Assembly: GCA_902624195.1 (NCBI GenBank)
Contig: CACNWV010000001.1
Location: forward strand, 56,783 to 120,782
Direction: 5' to 3'
Origin: an uncultured Pelagibacteraceae bacterium
Lineage (GTDB): Bacteria; Pseudomonadota; Alphaproteobacteria; Pelagibacterales; Pelagibacteraceae
DNA length: 64,000 nucleotides
Position numbers and translations under genes: made by a program. The notes beneath the pieces were generated by a model that searched no databases, was not told the DNA's origin, and saw only the letters and a list, made by a program, of their open reading frames with translations. How positions within the stretch are numbered: position 1 is the first letter of the stretch; each line of letters begins with the position of its first letter. Of this stretch, positions 1 to 9,547 are shown piece after piece.

Positions 1-4
1 AGTA

Positions 5-478
5 ATGGCTTATTTGTTTAACAAGCCAACTTTATGGAATTTTGATTTCAGTTTACAAATGTATGGAGCTATATTCATGATGGCTGGAGCTTATACCCTT
101 TCGACTCAGGCTCACGTACGAGGAGACGTTTTATACAGATTAATGAAAACTAAAACACAAGCAAAACTTGATTTGATACTTTATTTAATATTTTTTTTCC
201 CTGGCGTTTTAGCTTTAACGTTTTACGGTTTCGATTATGCTGCTTTAGCATGGAAGATTAAAGAAACTAGCTGGAATAGCCCGGCACAGATACAAATCTA
301 CATGGCAAAATCTTTAATACCTCTCTCTGGTTTGCTCTTAACTTTACAAGGAGTTGCAGAAGTTTTTAGATGTTTAAATTGTTTGAAAACAGGAGAGTGG
401 GAAATGCGAGAAGATGAAGATCAAGAGACAGAAAAGATATTAATTAAAGCTTCACAAAACGAAGCAAAGGAAAATTAA
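5..478 (+). CDS. TRAP transporter small permease (DctQ-like)
   Basis: 157-aa multi-TM protein directly upstream of a DctM-like large permease (2-bp gap). Start lies near the window edge, so the 5' end is uncertain. Confidence 0.85.
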   Translation: MAYLFNKPTLWNFDFSLQMYGAIFMMAGAYTLSTQAHVRGDVLYRLMKTKTQAKLDLILYLIFFFPGVLALTFYGFDYAALAWKIKETSWNSPAQIQIYMAKSLIPLSGLLLTLQGVAEVFRCLNCLKTGEWEMREDEDQETEKILIKASQNEAKEN

Positions 479-479
479 A

Positions 480-1841
480 ATGTATTTTTATATTCCAGAT
501 CCAGTAGTAGCAATGATCATGATGTTTGTCTTCCTTGGAGCTGTGCTCCTAGGTTTCCCAATTGCTTTTACTCTAATGGCTATGGGTATTGGATTCGGGT
601 ATTACGCATATTTTGACTGGCGTTTGATGGATCATATATTCGATAACAGGATATTTGGTCTTTTTGTTCAGAATACCTATACTGTAATGGATAACACCGT
701 GCTTACTGCGGTTCCATTATTTTTATTCATGGGTTATTTAGTAGAAAGGGCTGGAATAGTTTCAAGATTATTTTTTGCAATAAGGCTTGCTTCGCACAAA
801 TTACCGGCCTCGATGGCGGTAGCAGCTTTGATTACTTGCGCTTTGTTTTCAACAGCCACAGGAATTATTGGCGCGGTAGTAACACTGATGGGTTTATTAG
901 CTTGGCCAGCCATGATCAAAGCAGGCTATGATAAGAAGTTTTCTTCTGGCGTTATATGTGCTGGTGGTTGTTTGGGAATTTTAATTCCACCAAGTATAAT
1001 GTTAATAGTTTATTCTGTAATTGCGCAACTATCACCTTTAAGATTATTTGCTGCTGCGATTTTTCCTGGATTATTATTAGCTGGACTTTATATAACATAC
1101 TCAATCGTACTGGCTTATCTTAATCCAAAGATAGCCCCTAAACCACCTAAGGAAGAAATTCCAGCACCCTCAATAATTGTAAAAGAAATACTTGTTTCTT
1201 TTGTACCTTTGTTTTCATTAATACTGCTCGTATTAGGATCAATACTTGGAGGCCTAGCAACACCAGCAGAAGCTGCAGCTGTTGGCGCTTTCGGGGCATT
1301 AATTTTATCGTACGTTTATAAATCGCTAAAATGGAAAAATTTTAAAGAATCGGTTTTTTTAACAGCAAAAACTTCAGCAATGATTATGTGGTTATTTGTT
1401 GGTTCCTGGACATTTTCGTCAGTATTTTCATATTTAGGAGGACATGAGGTTTTTGAACATTTTTTTAAATCAATGAATCTAGCTCCTTGGCAATTTCTCG
1501 TTATAACCCAAATAATTATTTTTATCCTTGGATGGCCCCTTGAGTGGACTGAGATCTTAATTATATTTGTACCTATATTCTTGCCACTATTAGATTTATT
1601 TGGCGTCAATCCGTATTTATTTGCAATGCTAATAGCTTTAAATTTGCAGACTTCATTCTTAACACCTCCAATGGCCATGTCGGCTTATTATCTTAAAGGA
1701 GTTCAATCAAAAAATGTTGAGTTATTAGAAATTTTTAAAGGTATAATTCCATTTTTAGGAATTGTCATATTTGCAATGTTCTTAATGTATATTTTTCCTG
1801 GAATTGCTTTATGGTTACCTGAAACTTTATTTGCGAATTAA
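480..1841 (+). CDS. TRAP transporter large permease (DctM-like)
   Basis: 453-aa hydrophobic protein with DctM-type motifs (GFPIAFTLM, TATGIIGAVVTLMG, GILIPPSIMLIVY, LGWPLEWTEILIIFVPIFLPLL). Confidence 0.92.
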   Translation: MYFYIPDPVVAMIMMFVFLGAVLLGFPIAFTLMAMGIGFGYYAYFDWRLMDHIFDNRIFGLFVQNTYTVMDNTVLTAVPLFLFMGYLVERAGIVSRLFFAIRLASHKLPASMAVAALITCALFSTATGIIGAVVTLMGLLAWPAMIKAGYDKKFSSGVICAGGCLGILIPPSIMLIVYSVIAQLSPLRLFAAAIFPGLLLAGLYITYSIVLAYLNPKIAPKPPKEEIPAPSIIVKEILVSFVPLFSLILLVLGSILGGLATPAEAAAVGAFGALILSYVYKSLKWKNFKESVFLTAKTSAMIMWLFVGSWTFSSVFSYLGGHEVFEHFFKSMNLAPWQFLVITQIIIFILGWPLEWTEILIIFVPIFLPLLDLFGVNPYLFAMLIALNLQTSFLTPPMAMSAYYLKGVQSKNVELLEIFKGIIPFLGIVIFAMFLMYIFPGIALWLPETLFAN

Positions 1842-1847
1842 ATTTAA

Positions 1848-3179
1848 ATGATAGATGTTTCATCTTTAAGTGCTTACGAATTATCATTAAGACTTAAATC
1901 AGGAGAAATTTCATCTGTAGATCTTTGTAAATCGTATATTAATAGAATAAAAAAATTTGAAAAAGATGTACATGCGTGGCAATTTTTCGATGAGAAAATA
2001 TTGTTAGAAAAAGCTGAAGCAGCGGACGACTATAGAAAATCAGGAAAACCTTTAGGCCCTTTACACGGTATCCCGGTTGCAATCAAAGATATTATTGGAA
2101 CTTACGATATGCCTACAGAGTGTGGAACTATATTTAGAAAAAAACAGTCTAGCTCTCAAGACTCAGAAATCGTAAACTTACTCAAAAATGCTGGAGCGAT
2201 TGTTATGGGTAAAACCGTTACGTGTGAGCTGGCCTATATTCACCCATCTAAAACAACAAACCCTCATGACTACACTAGAACACCAGGCGGTTCCTCAAGT
2301 GGCTCTGCAGCAGTGGTAGCCTCATACATGGCTCATTTGTCAATAGGGTCTCAAACGGGAGGATCGGTCATCCGGCCAGCTTCTTACTGCGGAGTTGTTG
2401 GGTATAAACCTTCTTATGGTTTAATTTCAAGGAACGGTGTTTTGAAAGTATCAGATAAATTGGACACCATTGGTGTTTTTGGAAGAACAGTCAAAGATGT
2501 AGCTTTGTTAGCAAAATCTCTAATTAGGAAAGATTTATATGATGCAAGCACCATATATTTTTCCTCAGACAAAATGTTAGAAGTCTGCGAAGAAAAGTTA
2601 GAATTTGAACCAAAATTCATTTTCTACAAGACTAAAAATTGGAAAAATATTAATAAAAAATCTCAAGAGGCCTTCGAGTTTCTCATAAAGTCATTTAAAA
2701 AAAATATAGAGACACATGATGAACCATCGTATTTCAATGATATTCCAAAATATCATAAAATAATTCACGAAGTTGATATGTCTAATAATTTTCAAGTTTA
2801 TTATAAAAAAGATAAAACCAAACTATCAAAAGAGATGAGAGAGGCAATATCAAGAGGTCTTAAATACACTGCAAAGGAATATACAGATGCTATAGATTTT
2901 ATGAAACAAAGTTATGAATCATATAAAGAAGTATTTGATGATTATTATGGTATTTTAACTCCTTCAACAAGCGGAGTGGCTGATAAAGGACTACAGTCGA
3001 CAGGAAGCGCAGACTTCCAAAAAATTTGGACTTATTTAGGTTTACCCGCAATTTCTCTGCCTTTACTTACAGGAGAAAATGACTTACCTTTGGGGTTGCA
3101 ATTAGTTGGTAACAAATTCGACGATTTAAGATTATTAGGAACAGCTAAATGGCTGGAGGATAATTGTAAAGATGAATAA
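1848..3179 (+). CDS. Amidase (amidase signature family, GatA-like)
   Basis: Signature region GTYDMPTECGT...TPGGSSSGSAAVVASYMAHLSIGSQTGGSVIRPASYCGVVGYKPSYG. Confidence 0.9.
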   Translation: MIDVSSLSAYELSLRLKSGEISSVDLCKSYINRIKKFEKDVHAWQFFDEKILLEKAEAADDYRKSGKPLGPLHGIPVAIKDIIGTYDMPTECGTIFRKKQSSSQDSEIVNLLKNAGAIVMGKTVTCELAYIHPSKTTNPHDYTRTPGGSSSGSAAVVASYMAHLSIGSQTGGSVIRPASYCGVVGYKPSYGLISRNGVLKVSDKLDTIGVFGRTVKDVALLAKSLIRKDLYDASTIYFSSDKMLEVCEEKLEFEPKFIFYKTKNWKNINKKSQEAFEFLIKSFKKNIETHDEPSYFNDIPKYHKIIHEVDMSNNFQVYYKKDKTKLSKEMREAISRGLKYTAKEYTDAIDFMKQSYESYKEVFDDYYGILTPSTSGVADKGLQSTGSADFQKIWTYLGLPAISLPLLTGENDLPLGLQLVGNKFDDLRLLGTAKWLEDNCKDE

Positions 3180-3354
3180 AAATACTTCAAAGATAATAGG
3201 CTGTTCTTTAGCAGTAACTTTTTTAGTTGGTTTAGCAACTACTTTAACAAGATCTTCAATGATTGGTTTTTTTGATGTACTGCCGGTATTTATTGTAATG
3301 ACACTTGCAATAGGTATGATGCTATATGAAGCATTCTTTACCAACAAAAAATAA
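3172..3354 (+). CDS. Small membrane protein, hypothetical
   Basis: 60-aa ORF with two hydrophobic segments; overlaps the end of the amidase gene and the start of the EamA gene. Confidence 0.5.
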   Translation: MNKNTSKIIGCSLAVTFLVGLATTLTRSSMIGFFDVLPVFIVMTLAIGMMLYEAFFTNKK

Positions 3355-4228
3355 TTTAGCTCCTTATATTCTTTTATTTGTCCAGCCGATCTTCATGGCT
3401 ACTAATACTATAGTTGCAAGAGGCGGTGTAGAGTCAGTTCCGCCTATATCTTTGGCGTTCTGGAGATGGTTTACAGTATTTATCATATTATTCCCCTTTT
3501 TTTATAATGAAATTATAAAAAATAAAAAGGAGTTTACTAAAGAATTTTTCAAGCTATTTTTTTTAGGTTCTATGGGTTGTGGCATCTGTGGAGCCTTCCC
3601 AAATCTCGCAGGTATGACAACCACTATGGCAAATATTGGAATTATTTATACATCTTCACCAGTAATAATAATTTTTTTTTCAATTTTGTTCTTCAACGAA
3701 AAAATTAATCTTTTTAGAATATTAGGTCTATTAATTTGTATAGCAGGAGTTTTTACAATTATATCTAAGGGAAATTTGGATTTTTTAATCAACTTTAATT
3801 TCACAATAGGAGATTTATGGGTTTTGGGAGCAGCTTTAGGTTGGGCTCTTTATTCAATTTACCTGTTGAACTGGAAATCTAAATTTGGCTTAATGGCTCG
3901 ATTTACTTTAATCGCAATGTTCGGATTTGTATCACTTTTCCCTTTTTTCATTTTAGAAAATATTTATTTTGCTAAGACAAATTATAATCAGACATTTTTG
4001 TTGTGGATTTTATTTGCTGCAATTTCGCCAAGTATCATAGCCTTTTCTTTGTACACTAGATTACAAAAATATGTGGGGGCATCGTTAGCTGGATTTTCTT
4101 TATACTTATTTGCAGTTTACGGATCTATATTTGGAATTATAATTTTCGAAGAACCATTATTAAACTTTCATTATTTAGGCGGGCTGCTAGTTTTTGCTGG
4201 AGTTTATCTCGCTAGAAAAAAAATATGA
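3326..4228 (+). CDS. DMT/EamA-family transporter
   Basis: 300 aa, about 10 TM segments, duplicated EamA-like architecture (ATNTIVARGG..., ...GWALYSIYL...). Confidence 0.88.
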   Translation: MKHSLPTKNNLAPYILLFVQPIFMATNTIVARGGVESVPPISLAFWRWFTVFIILFPFFYNEIIKNKKEFTKEFFKLFFLGSMGCGICGAFPNLAGMTTTMANIGIIYTSSPVIIIFFSILFFNEKINLFRILGLLICIAGVFTIISKGNLDFLINFNFTIGDLWVLGAALGWALYSIYLLNWKSKFGLMARFTLIAMFGFVSLFPFFILENIYFAKTNYNQTFLLWILFAAISPSIIAFSLYTRLQKYVGASLAGFSLYLFAVYGSIFGIIIFEEPLLNFHYLGGLLVFAGVYLARKKI

Positions 4229-5028
4229 AATATCTTTATATAGTTTTGTCATCAATTTTATTAGCCTATCTTATAATAGTACTTTTCACCTATCTATATC
4301 AAAGAAAATTACTCTATCATCCTAGTGAAAATAATTACACCGGAGATGAAATTAAATTTGAATATAAAGAAGTTTTCATCGAAGTTGACAAAGATATAAA
4401 ACTTAAATCGTGGTTTTTAGAAAAAGACTTAAAAAAATATAAAACAATTTTATATTTTCATGGTAATGCAGGTGATTTAACAAATAGAGTTCATAAGTTG
4501 AATGAACTAAAAAAATTAAATGTAAATATTCTTATAATCTCATGGAGAGGATTCAGCGGTAATCCCGGCAAACCAACTGAAAAAAATTTGTATAGTGATG
4601 CTAGAAAATCAGTCGAGTGGCTTAATTATTCTGGAATTGAAAACAAAAATATAGTTTTGTATGGAGAGTCATTAGGTACTGGTGTTGCTACAGAATTGGG
4701 CCAGGATAATTCTTTTTCAAGTATCGTTTTAGAGTCACCTTTTACCTCAATTGCTGCTGCAGCAAAAATTTATTATCCATACTTACCAATCGATTTACTC
4801 ATAAAAGATAGATATGACTCTCTTAAAAAAATTAAAAATATAAATACACCTATCTTAATTATGCACGGCAAGAAAGATGACGTTGTTCCTTTCAAAATGG
4901 GGCTAGAATTATTTGAAAAAGCAAACGATCCTAAATTTAGTTACTTTTCTGAGGACGATGATCACATGATGAAATTCAACGATCAACTAATGAATTCCTT
5001 AAAAGAGTTTTTAGATTTCAATACCTAA
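4225..5028 (+). CDS. Alpha/beta hydrolase
   Basis: N-terminal TM, then FHGNAGDLTNR, YGESLGTGVA nucleophile elbow, HGKKDDVVP and a DDDHMM region. Confidence 0.88.
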   Translation: MKYLYIVLSSILLAYLIIVLFTYLYQRKLLYHPSENNYTGDEIKFEYKEVFIEVDKDIKLKSWFLEKDLKKYKTILYFHGNAGDLTNRVHKLNELKKLNVNILIISWRGFSGNPGKPTEKNLYSDARKSVEWLNYSGIENKNIVLYGESLGTGVATELGQDNSFSSIVLESPFTSIAAAAKIYYPYLPIDLLIKDRYDSLKKIKNINTPILIMHGKKDDVVPFKMGLELFEKANDPKFSYFSEDDDHMMKFNDQLMNSLKEFLDFNT

Positions 5029-5931
5029 TAAAGCTTTTGAAAAATATTCAGCATTGAAAGGTTGTAAGTCATCTTCTTTTTCTCCCATTCCAATAGCAAC
5101 AATAGGTAAATTATATTTTTTACAAATAGCAAGGACTACTCCACCTTTGGCCGTGCTATCAAGTTTTGTGATTATAAGACCTGTGAGATTATGAATTTTA
5201 CTAAATTCTTCAACTTGATTTAATGCATTTTGACCAGTAGTTGCATCAAGAACAAGAATTACCTCGTTTGGAAAAGAATTATCAATTTTTTTTAATACAT
5301 TAATTATTTTTTTGTATTCTTCCATTAAATTTTTTTTATTTTGCAGTCTTCCTGCTGTATCTATTAAAGCAACATCAATTTCATTTTTTTTTGCAAATTC
5401 AGCAGTTTTAAAAGCAACAGAGGCTGGATCACTATTAATTTCAGATTTGATGATATCTACTTTTACTTTTGCAGCCCAAACCTGCAATTGATCTATAGCA
5501 GCCGCCCTAAAAGTATCTGCAGCTCCAAAAACAACAGATCTATTATTATCTTTAAAATACTTTCCGAGTTTTCCTATACTAGTTGTTTTTCCAACACCGT
5601 TTACACCAGATACAACAATTACAGCAGATTTAGCATTTCCCATCAGACTTAAATCTTTTTCATACTTTTGAAGATTTATTGCTAACTTGTCAGCTAACAA
5701 TTTTAAAATTTCTTTGTGATCATCCAACTTTTTATCAATCTTTAAGCTTTCAAAATCTTTTCTAAGTTCTTTAGCCACATCAACACCAGCATCAGACGAA
5801 ATGATTAATTCCTCAAATTCTTCTAGAATATTTGAATCAATTTTTTTTTTCGAAAAAATATTTTTAAATCCCAAAGATAATTCATTAGAACTTTTACCTA
5901 ACCCTATCTTAAATTTATCAAATAAACCCAT
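5011..5931 (-). CDS. ftsY: Signal recognition particle receptor FtsY
   Basis: SRP GTPase NG domain: GVNGVGKTTSIGKLGKYF, DTFRAAAIDQL, DTAGRLQNKKNLMEEYKKI, TKLDSTAKGG. Confidence 0.96.
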   Translation of the reverse strand: MGLFDKFKIGLGKSSNELSLGFKNIFSKKKIDSNILEEFEELIISSDAGVDVAKELRKDFESLKIDKKLDDHKEILKLLADKLAINLQKYEKDLSLMGNAKSAVIVVSGVNGVGKTTSIGKLGKYFKDNNRSVVFGAADTFRAAAIDQLQVWAAKVKVDIIKSEINSDPASVAFKTAEFAKKNEIDVALIDTAGRLQNKKNLMEEYKKIINVLKKIDNSFPNEVILVLDATTGQNALNQVEEFSKIHNLTGLIITKLDSTAKGGVVLAICKKYNLPIVAIGMGEKEDDLQPFNAEYFSKALLGIEI

Positions 5932-6762
5932 TTAGATTTCAAGTTTAGTATGTTTTATTCCTGAAACTGGACCACTCATAAATATGTTAAGACTTGAATC
6001 TATTTTAATATTTAAACTTCCTTCTTCAAATTTAATATTGATATCATTTTTAGTTAATTTCTTTATTAATGCTGCCACAGCAGTTGCGCAAGCAGCTGTT
6101 CCACATGCTTTTGTTAATCCAGCACCACGTTCCCAAACATTTACTATAATTTTATTTTCATTATCTACTTGAGCAAAAGTAACATTAGTTCTTTCTGGAA
6201 ATAATTCATGATTTTCTATTTTAGGTCCTAATATTTTTAGATCATATTCAAAACAATTTTTGACAAAAAAAATTATATGTGGATTTCCTACATTAAGACT
6301 AAATCCATCAGTAAATTCTTTACCATCAACATTTATAGTTATATTTTTGTGATCTAATTTTTCTTTTAATGGAATTTTATGCCATTCAAATTCAGGCTTT
6401 CCCATTTCTAGCTGAACATCATAGTCCCCAACAATTTTTGCATTTAGTAATCTGTTATTAGTTCTTAATTTAATTTCTTTATTATTTAAATCTTTACTTA
6501 ATAAATAAGCTACACACCTGCTTCCATTTCCACACGCACTTACTTCACCACCATCTGAATTAAAAATAGTTATTGGAAATGTATTATTAATTTCTTTTTC
6601 AATAAATATCATTTGGTCAAATTCGATATTACGGTGAAAAGACTTGAGTTTTCCTAAATGAATTATTTTTTCTTTGGGTATATTTATTGAGTTTTTTCTT
6701 CTATCTATAATAATAAACCTATTACCTAGACCGTCCATTCTAAAAGCATTAATCAAAGGCAT
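5932..6762 (-). CDS. dapF: Diaminopimelate epimerase
   Basis: Motifs NSDGGEVSACGNGSRCVA and ERGAGLTKACGTAACA. Confidence 0.96.
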   Translation of the reverse strand: MPLINAFRMDGLGNRFIIIDRRKNSINIPKEKIIHLGKLKSFHRNIEFDQMIFIEKEINNTFPITIFNSDGGEVSACGNGSRCVAYLLSKDLNNKEIKLRTNNRLLNAKIVGDYDVQLEMGKPEFEWHKIPLKEKLDHKNITINVDGKEFTDGFSLNVGNPHIIFFVKNCFEYDLKILGPKIENHELFPERTNVTFAQVDNENKIIVNVWERGAGLTKACGTAACATAVAALIKKLTKNDINIKFEEGSLNIKIDSSLNIFMSGPVSGIKHTKLEI

Positions 6763-6787
6763 AATAATAGATTAGTATAATTATTCA

Positions 6788-6816
6788 TTGACTTTTAAAA
6801 CCCCAAATTGTAGTTT
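6788..6816 (+). promoter_or_regulatory. Candidate sigma70 promoter for ffh leader
   Basis: TTGACT (6788-6793), 17-nt spacer, weak -10 TAGTTT (6811-6816). The predicted start site falls at the first helix of the leader RNA. Confidence 0.45.
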
Positions 6817-6818
6817 TC

Positions 6819-6918
6819 ACTAACTTTCCGCAAATACACATGTTTTTGCGGTGCTCTTGAAACAAGAGTGTCGACACTAGTCAGCGAAGGTTCGCCCACT
6901 AGTGCAATAGGTGTTAGT
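6819..6918 (+). ncRNA. Structured cis-regulatory leader RNA upstream of ffh (candidate ffh motif)
   Basis: Three hairpins in series: CCGCAAA/TTTGCGG (6828-6834/6845-6851), CTCTTG-AAA-CAAGAG (6854-6868), CACTAGT..GCGA/TCGC..ACTAGTG (6875-6904). They are enclosed by ACTAAC/GTTAGT (6819-6824/6913-6918). Locally GC-rich for this genome. Confidence 0.8.
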
Positions 6919-6928
6919 TGATATAAAA

Positions 6929-8281
6929 ATGTTTGAAAATTTAACAAATAAATTAGAAAGTATTTTTTCTAAGCTTAAAAATGCTCCTTCATTGACTGAA
7001 GAACAGGTAGACTCTGGTTTAAAAGAGATACGACTAGCTTTATTAGAGGCTGATGTAGCTCTTCCTGTTACCAAAGAATTTTTAGCCAATGTAAAACCGA
7101 AAGCCATTGGTAAAGAAATTATCAAATCAACTTCTGCCGGCCAGATGATTGTTAAAATTGTCTACGATGAACTAGTAAACATTTTAGGCTCTAAAAACGA
7201 GGAACTTAACTTTAAAGCTGTTCCACCGGTTACGCTTTTATTAGTTGGTTTACAAGGTTCAGGTAAAACAACTTCTGCGGCAAAGCTAGCAAAAAATATT
7301 GAGGTAAATTATAAAAAAAAAGTAATGGTAGTCAGTTTAGACGTTTATAGACCAGCCGCACAAGAACAACTTAAATTACTTGCAGAAGCCAATGGTATTC
7401 AATGTTTGCCCATAGTAGAAAAGCAACAACCAATTGACATTACTAAAAGAGCATTAAATGCAGCTAACTTAAATGGCTCAGATGTTATTATATTTGATAC
7501 TGCTGGAAGAACTCAAATAGATTTACCAATGATGTCTGAGATCAAACAAATAAAAGATATTACAAAACCAGCTGAAACAATTTTAGTAGCTGACTCATTA
7601 ACAGGACAAATAGCTGTAAATGTTGCAAAAGAATTTGACACTGCTGTAAATCTTTCTGGAATTATCCTTACAAGAGTTGATGGTGATGCACGAGGTGGTG
7701 CAGCATTAAGTATGAAACATGTGACCGGAAAACCAATTAAATATATCGGAGTTGGAGAAAAAATTACTGATCTTGAGCTTTTCCATCCTGATCGATTAGC
7801 TAATAGAATTTTAGGAATGGGCGATGTAGTAACTTTAGTAGAAAAAGCTCAACAAGATTTAAGCGAAGAAAAAATTAAAGAGACAGAAGATGAATTAAAA
7901 AAGGGAATATTCACTATGGACTCGTATCTTGCTCAAATAAGACAAATGAAAAAGATGGGCGGCATGGAAGGGGTAATGTCTATGTTACCAGGTGTGAATA
8001 AAATGAAAGCAAAAATGGATCAAGCAAATATAGATGAACAAATGCTAGTGGAAAATGAGGCAATTATTTTATCAATGACCAAAAATGAAAGAGAAAATCC
8101 AAAAATTATCAGCGGATCAAGACGTAAAAGAATTTCAAAAGGTGCAGGCGTAGATGTTTCAAAAATTAATAAACTATTAAAACAATTTAAAATGATGTCA
8201 GACATGATGAAAAAAATGTCTCAGGGAAAAAAAATTCCATCTGGAATGATACCAGATGAAATGCTCAATCAACTAAAATGA
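6929..8281 (+). CDS. ffh: Signal recognition particle protein Ffh/SRP54
   Basis: MFENLTNKLESIFSKL, GLQGSGKTTSAAKLAKNI, DVYRPAAQEQLK, DTAGRTQIDLPMM, C-terminal M domain. ATG at 6929 preferred over the GTG at 6911 in the track, which lies in the leader helix. Confidence 0.96.
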   Translation: MFENLTNKLESIFSKLKNAPSLTEEQVDSGLKEIRLALLEADVALPVTKEFLANVKPKAIGKEIIKSTSAGQMIVKIVYDELVNILGSKNEELNFKAVPPVTLLLVGLQGSGKTTSAAKLAKNIEVNYKKKVMVVSLDVYRPAAQEQLKLLAEANGIQCLPIVEKQQPIDITKRALNAANLNGSDVIIFDTAGRTQIDLPMMSEIKQIKDITKPAETILVADSLTGQIAVNVAKEFDTAVNLSGIILTRVDGDARGGAALSMKHVTGKPIKYIGVGEKITDLELFHPDRLANRILGMGDVVTLVEKAQQDLSEEKIKETEDELKKGIFTMDSYLAQIRQMKKMGGMEGVMSMLPGVNKMKAKMDQANIDEQMLVENEAIILSMTKNERENPKIISGSRRKRISKGAGVDVSKINKLLKQFKMMSDMMKKMSQGKKIPSGMIPDEMLNQLK

Positions 8282-8291
8282 AAGGTATAAA

Positions 8292-8828
8292 ATGTTAAAA
8301 ATAAGACTATCAATGGGTGGAGTAAGAAAAAGACCTGTTTATAAAATTGTAATTGCTGATAGCAGATATCCAAGAGACGGAAAATTTATTGAAAAGATTG
8401 GTTCTTACAATCCATTACTTCCAAAAGAAAAAAAGGAAAGAATTAAAATAGAAGCAGAAAGAGTAAAGTATTGGATGAGCAAAGGAGCTCAACCTACAAT
8501 GAGAGTTTCTAGATTATTAGGCGAGGTACAGATAATGCCGATGCCAAAACCTGGAAACAACCCTCAAAAGGCTGTACCAAAAAAAGATAGAAAAAAAACT
8601 GAGGGAGAAAAAAAAGAAGATCCTAAGAAGGATACTCCAGCAGCTGATGGTAAAAAGCCAGACCAAAAAGCAGAAACTAAAAAGGAAGAAGCTAAAAAGG
8701 AGCAACCTAAAGCAGAAACTAAAAAGGAAGAACCTAAAAAGGAGCAACCTAAAGCAGAAACTAAAAAGGAAGAACCTAAAAAGGAGCAACCTAAAGCAGA
8801 AACTAAAAAGGAAGAGAAAAAGGTTTAA
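8292..8828 (+). CDS. rpsP: 30S ribosomal protein S16 with long charged C-terminal extension
   Basis: MLKIRLSMGGVRKRPVYKIVIADSRYPRDGKFIEKIGSYNPLLP is S16; residues after about 85 are low-complexity K/E/Q/P. Confidence 0.95.
   Translation: MLKIRLSMGGVRKRPVYKIVIADSRYPRDGKFIEKIGSYNPLLPKEKKERIKIEAERVKYWMSKGAQPTMRVSRLLGEVQIMPMPKPGNNPQKAVPKKDRKKTEGEKKEDPKKDTPAADGKKPDQKAETKKEEAKKEQPKAETKKEEPKKEQPKAETKKEEPKKEQPKAETKKEEKKV
8670..8820 (+). repeat. 42-bp in-frame tandem repeat (about 3.6 copies) in rpsP
   Basis: GCAGAAACTAAAAAGGAAGAACCTAAAAAGGAGCAACCTAAA begins at 8670, 8712, 8754 and 8796 (partial) with exact 42-bp period; encodes AETKKEEPKKEQPK. Confidence 0.95.
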
Positions 8829-8845
8829 CTACAAGGTAACTAGAG

Positions 8846-9547
8846 ATGTTAGAAGTAAAAATTTTTACTTTATATCCAGAAATGTTTCCAGGCCCTTTAG
8901 ATATTGGAATATTTAAAAAAGCGAGGGAAAATAATATTTGGAATTTAAAAGTTATAAATATTAGGGACTATTCTAAAGATAAATATGGTTCTGTAGATGA
9001 TACTCCTTTTGGCGGTGGAAGTGGAATGCTTTTACGGCCTGATATATTAGCATCTGCTCTTGATGAGAATATAAAGAAAGGTGAGAAAATTATCTACTTA
9101 TCTCCAAGAGGTAAAAAATTTGATCAAAACACAGCCAGATCTTTGAGTAAAAAAAAAAATTTAAATCTTATCTGTGGTCATTTTGAGGGTGTCGACCAAA
9201 GACTTCTGGAAACAAGAAATATAGAAGAATATAGTTTAGGTGATTTTGTTCTATCTGGTGGGGAGCCAGCATCTTTTGTACTCGTTGATGCTCTGATAAG
9301 ATTATTGCCCGGAGTGCTAGGTAATAAGAATTCTACCAAAGAAGAAAGTTTTGAAAATTACCTTTTAGAATATCCGCAATATACTAAACCAAGAGAATGG
9401 GAAGGTAAAAGCCCACCAGAAGTCCTATTTTCAGGTGATCATGCAAAAATAAAAGGGTGGCGTTTATCTCAATCTGAGGCTATAACTCGACGCCAGAGAC
9501 CTGATCTTTGGAAAAAATATTTAGAGAAAAAAAATGAAAAATATTGA
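8846..9547 (+). CDS. trmD: tRNA (guanine-N1)-methyltransferase TrmD
   Basis: [62 protein letters not shown]. Confidence 0.96.
   Translation: MLEVKIFTLYPEMFPGPLDIGIFKKARENNIWNLKVINIRDYSKDKYGSVDDTPFGGGSGMLLRPDILASALDENIKKGEKIIYLSPRGKKFDQNTARSLSKKKNLNLICGHFEGVDQRLLETRNIEEYSLGDFVLSGGEPASFVLVDALIRLLPGVLGNKNSTKEESFENYLLEYPQYTKPREWEGKSPPEVLFSGDHAKIKGWRLSQSEAITRRQRPDLWKKYLEKKNEKY

Noticed and set aside
6763-6910. Possible SRP RNA (ffs, 4.5S) gene in the dapF-ffh gap
   Set aside because: The conserved 4.5S apical motifs (AGGUCAGG / GGAAGCAGCC-type loop) are absent; the hairpins fit a cis leader better.
8517-8789. Antisense ORF of 90 aa (FRFFLFSFCFRLLLF...) over rpsP
   Set aside because: Direct by-product of the Lys/Glu-rich tandem repeat read on the opposite strand; no RBS or plausible product.
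8647-8916. Alternative-frame ORF of 89 aa (MVKSQTKKQKLKRKKLKRS...)
   Set aside because: Second frame of the same repeat, running into trmD; S16 frame is clearly the coding one.
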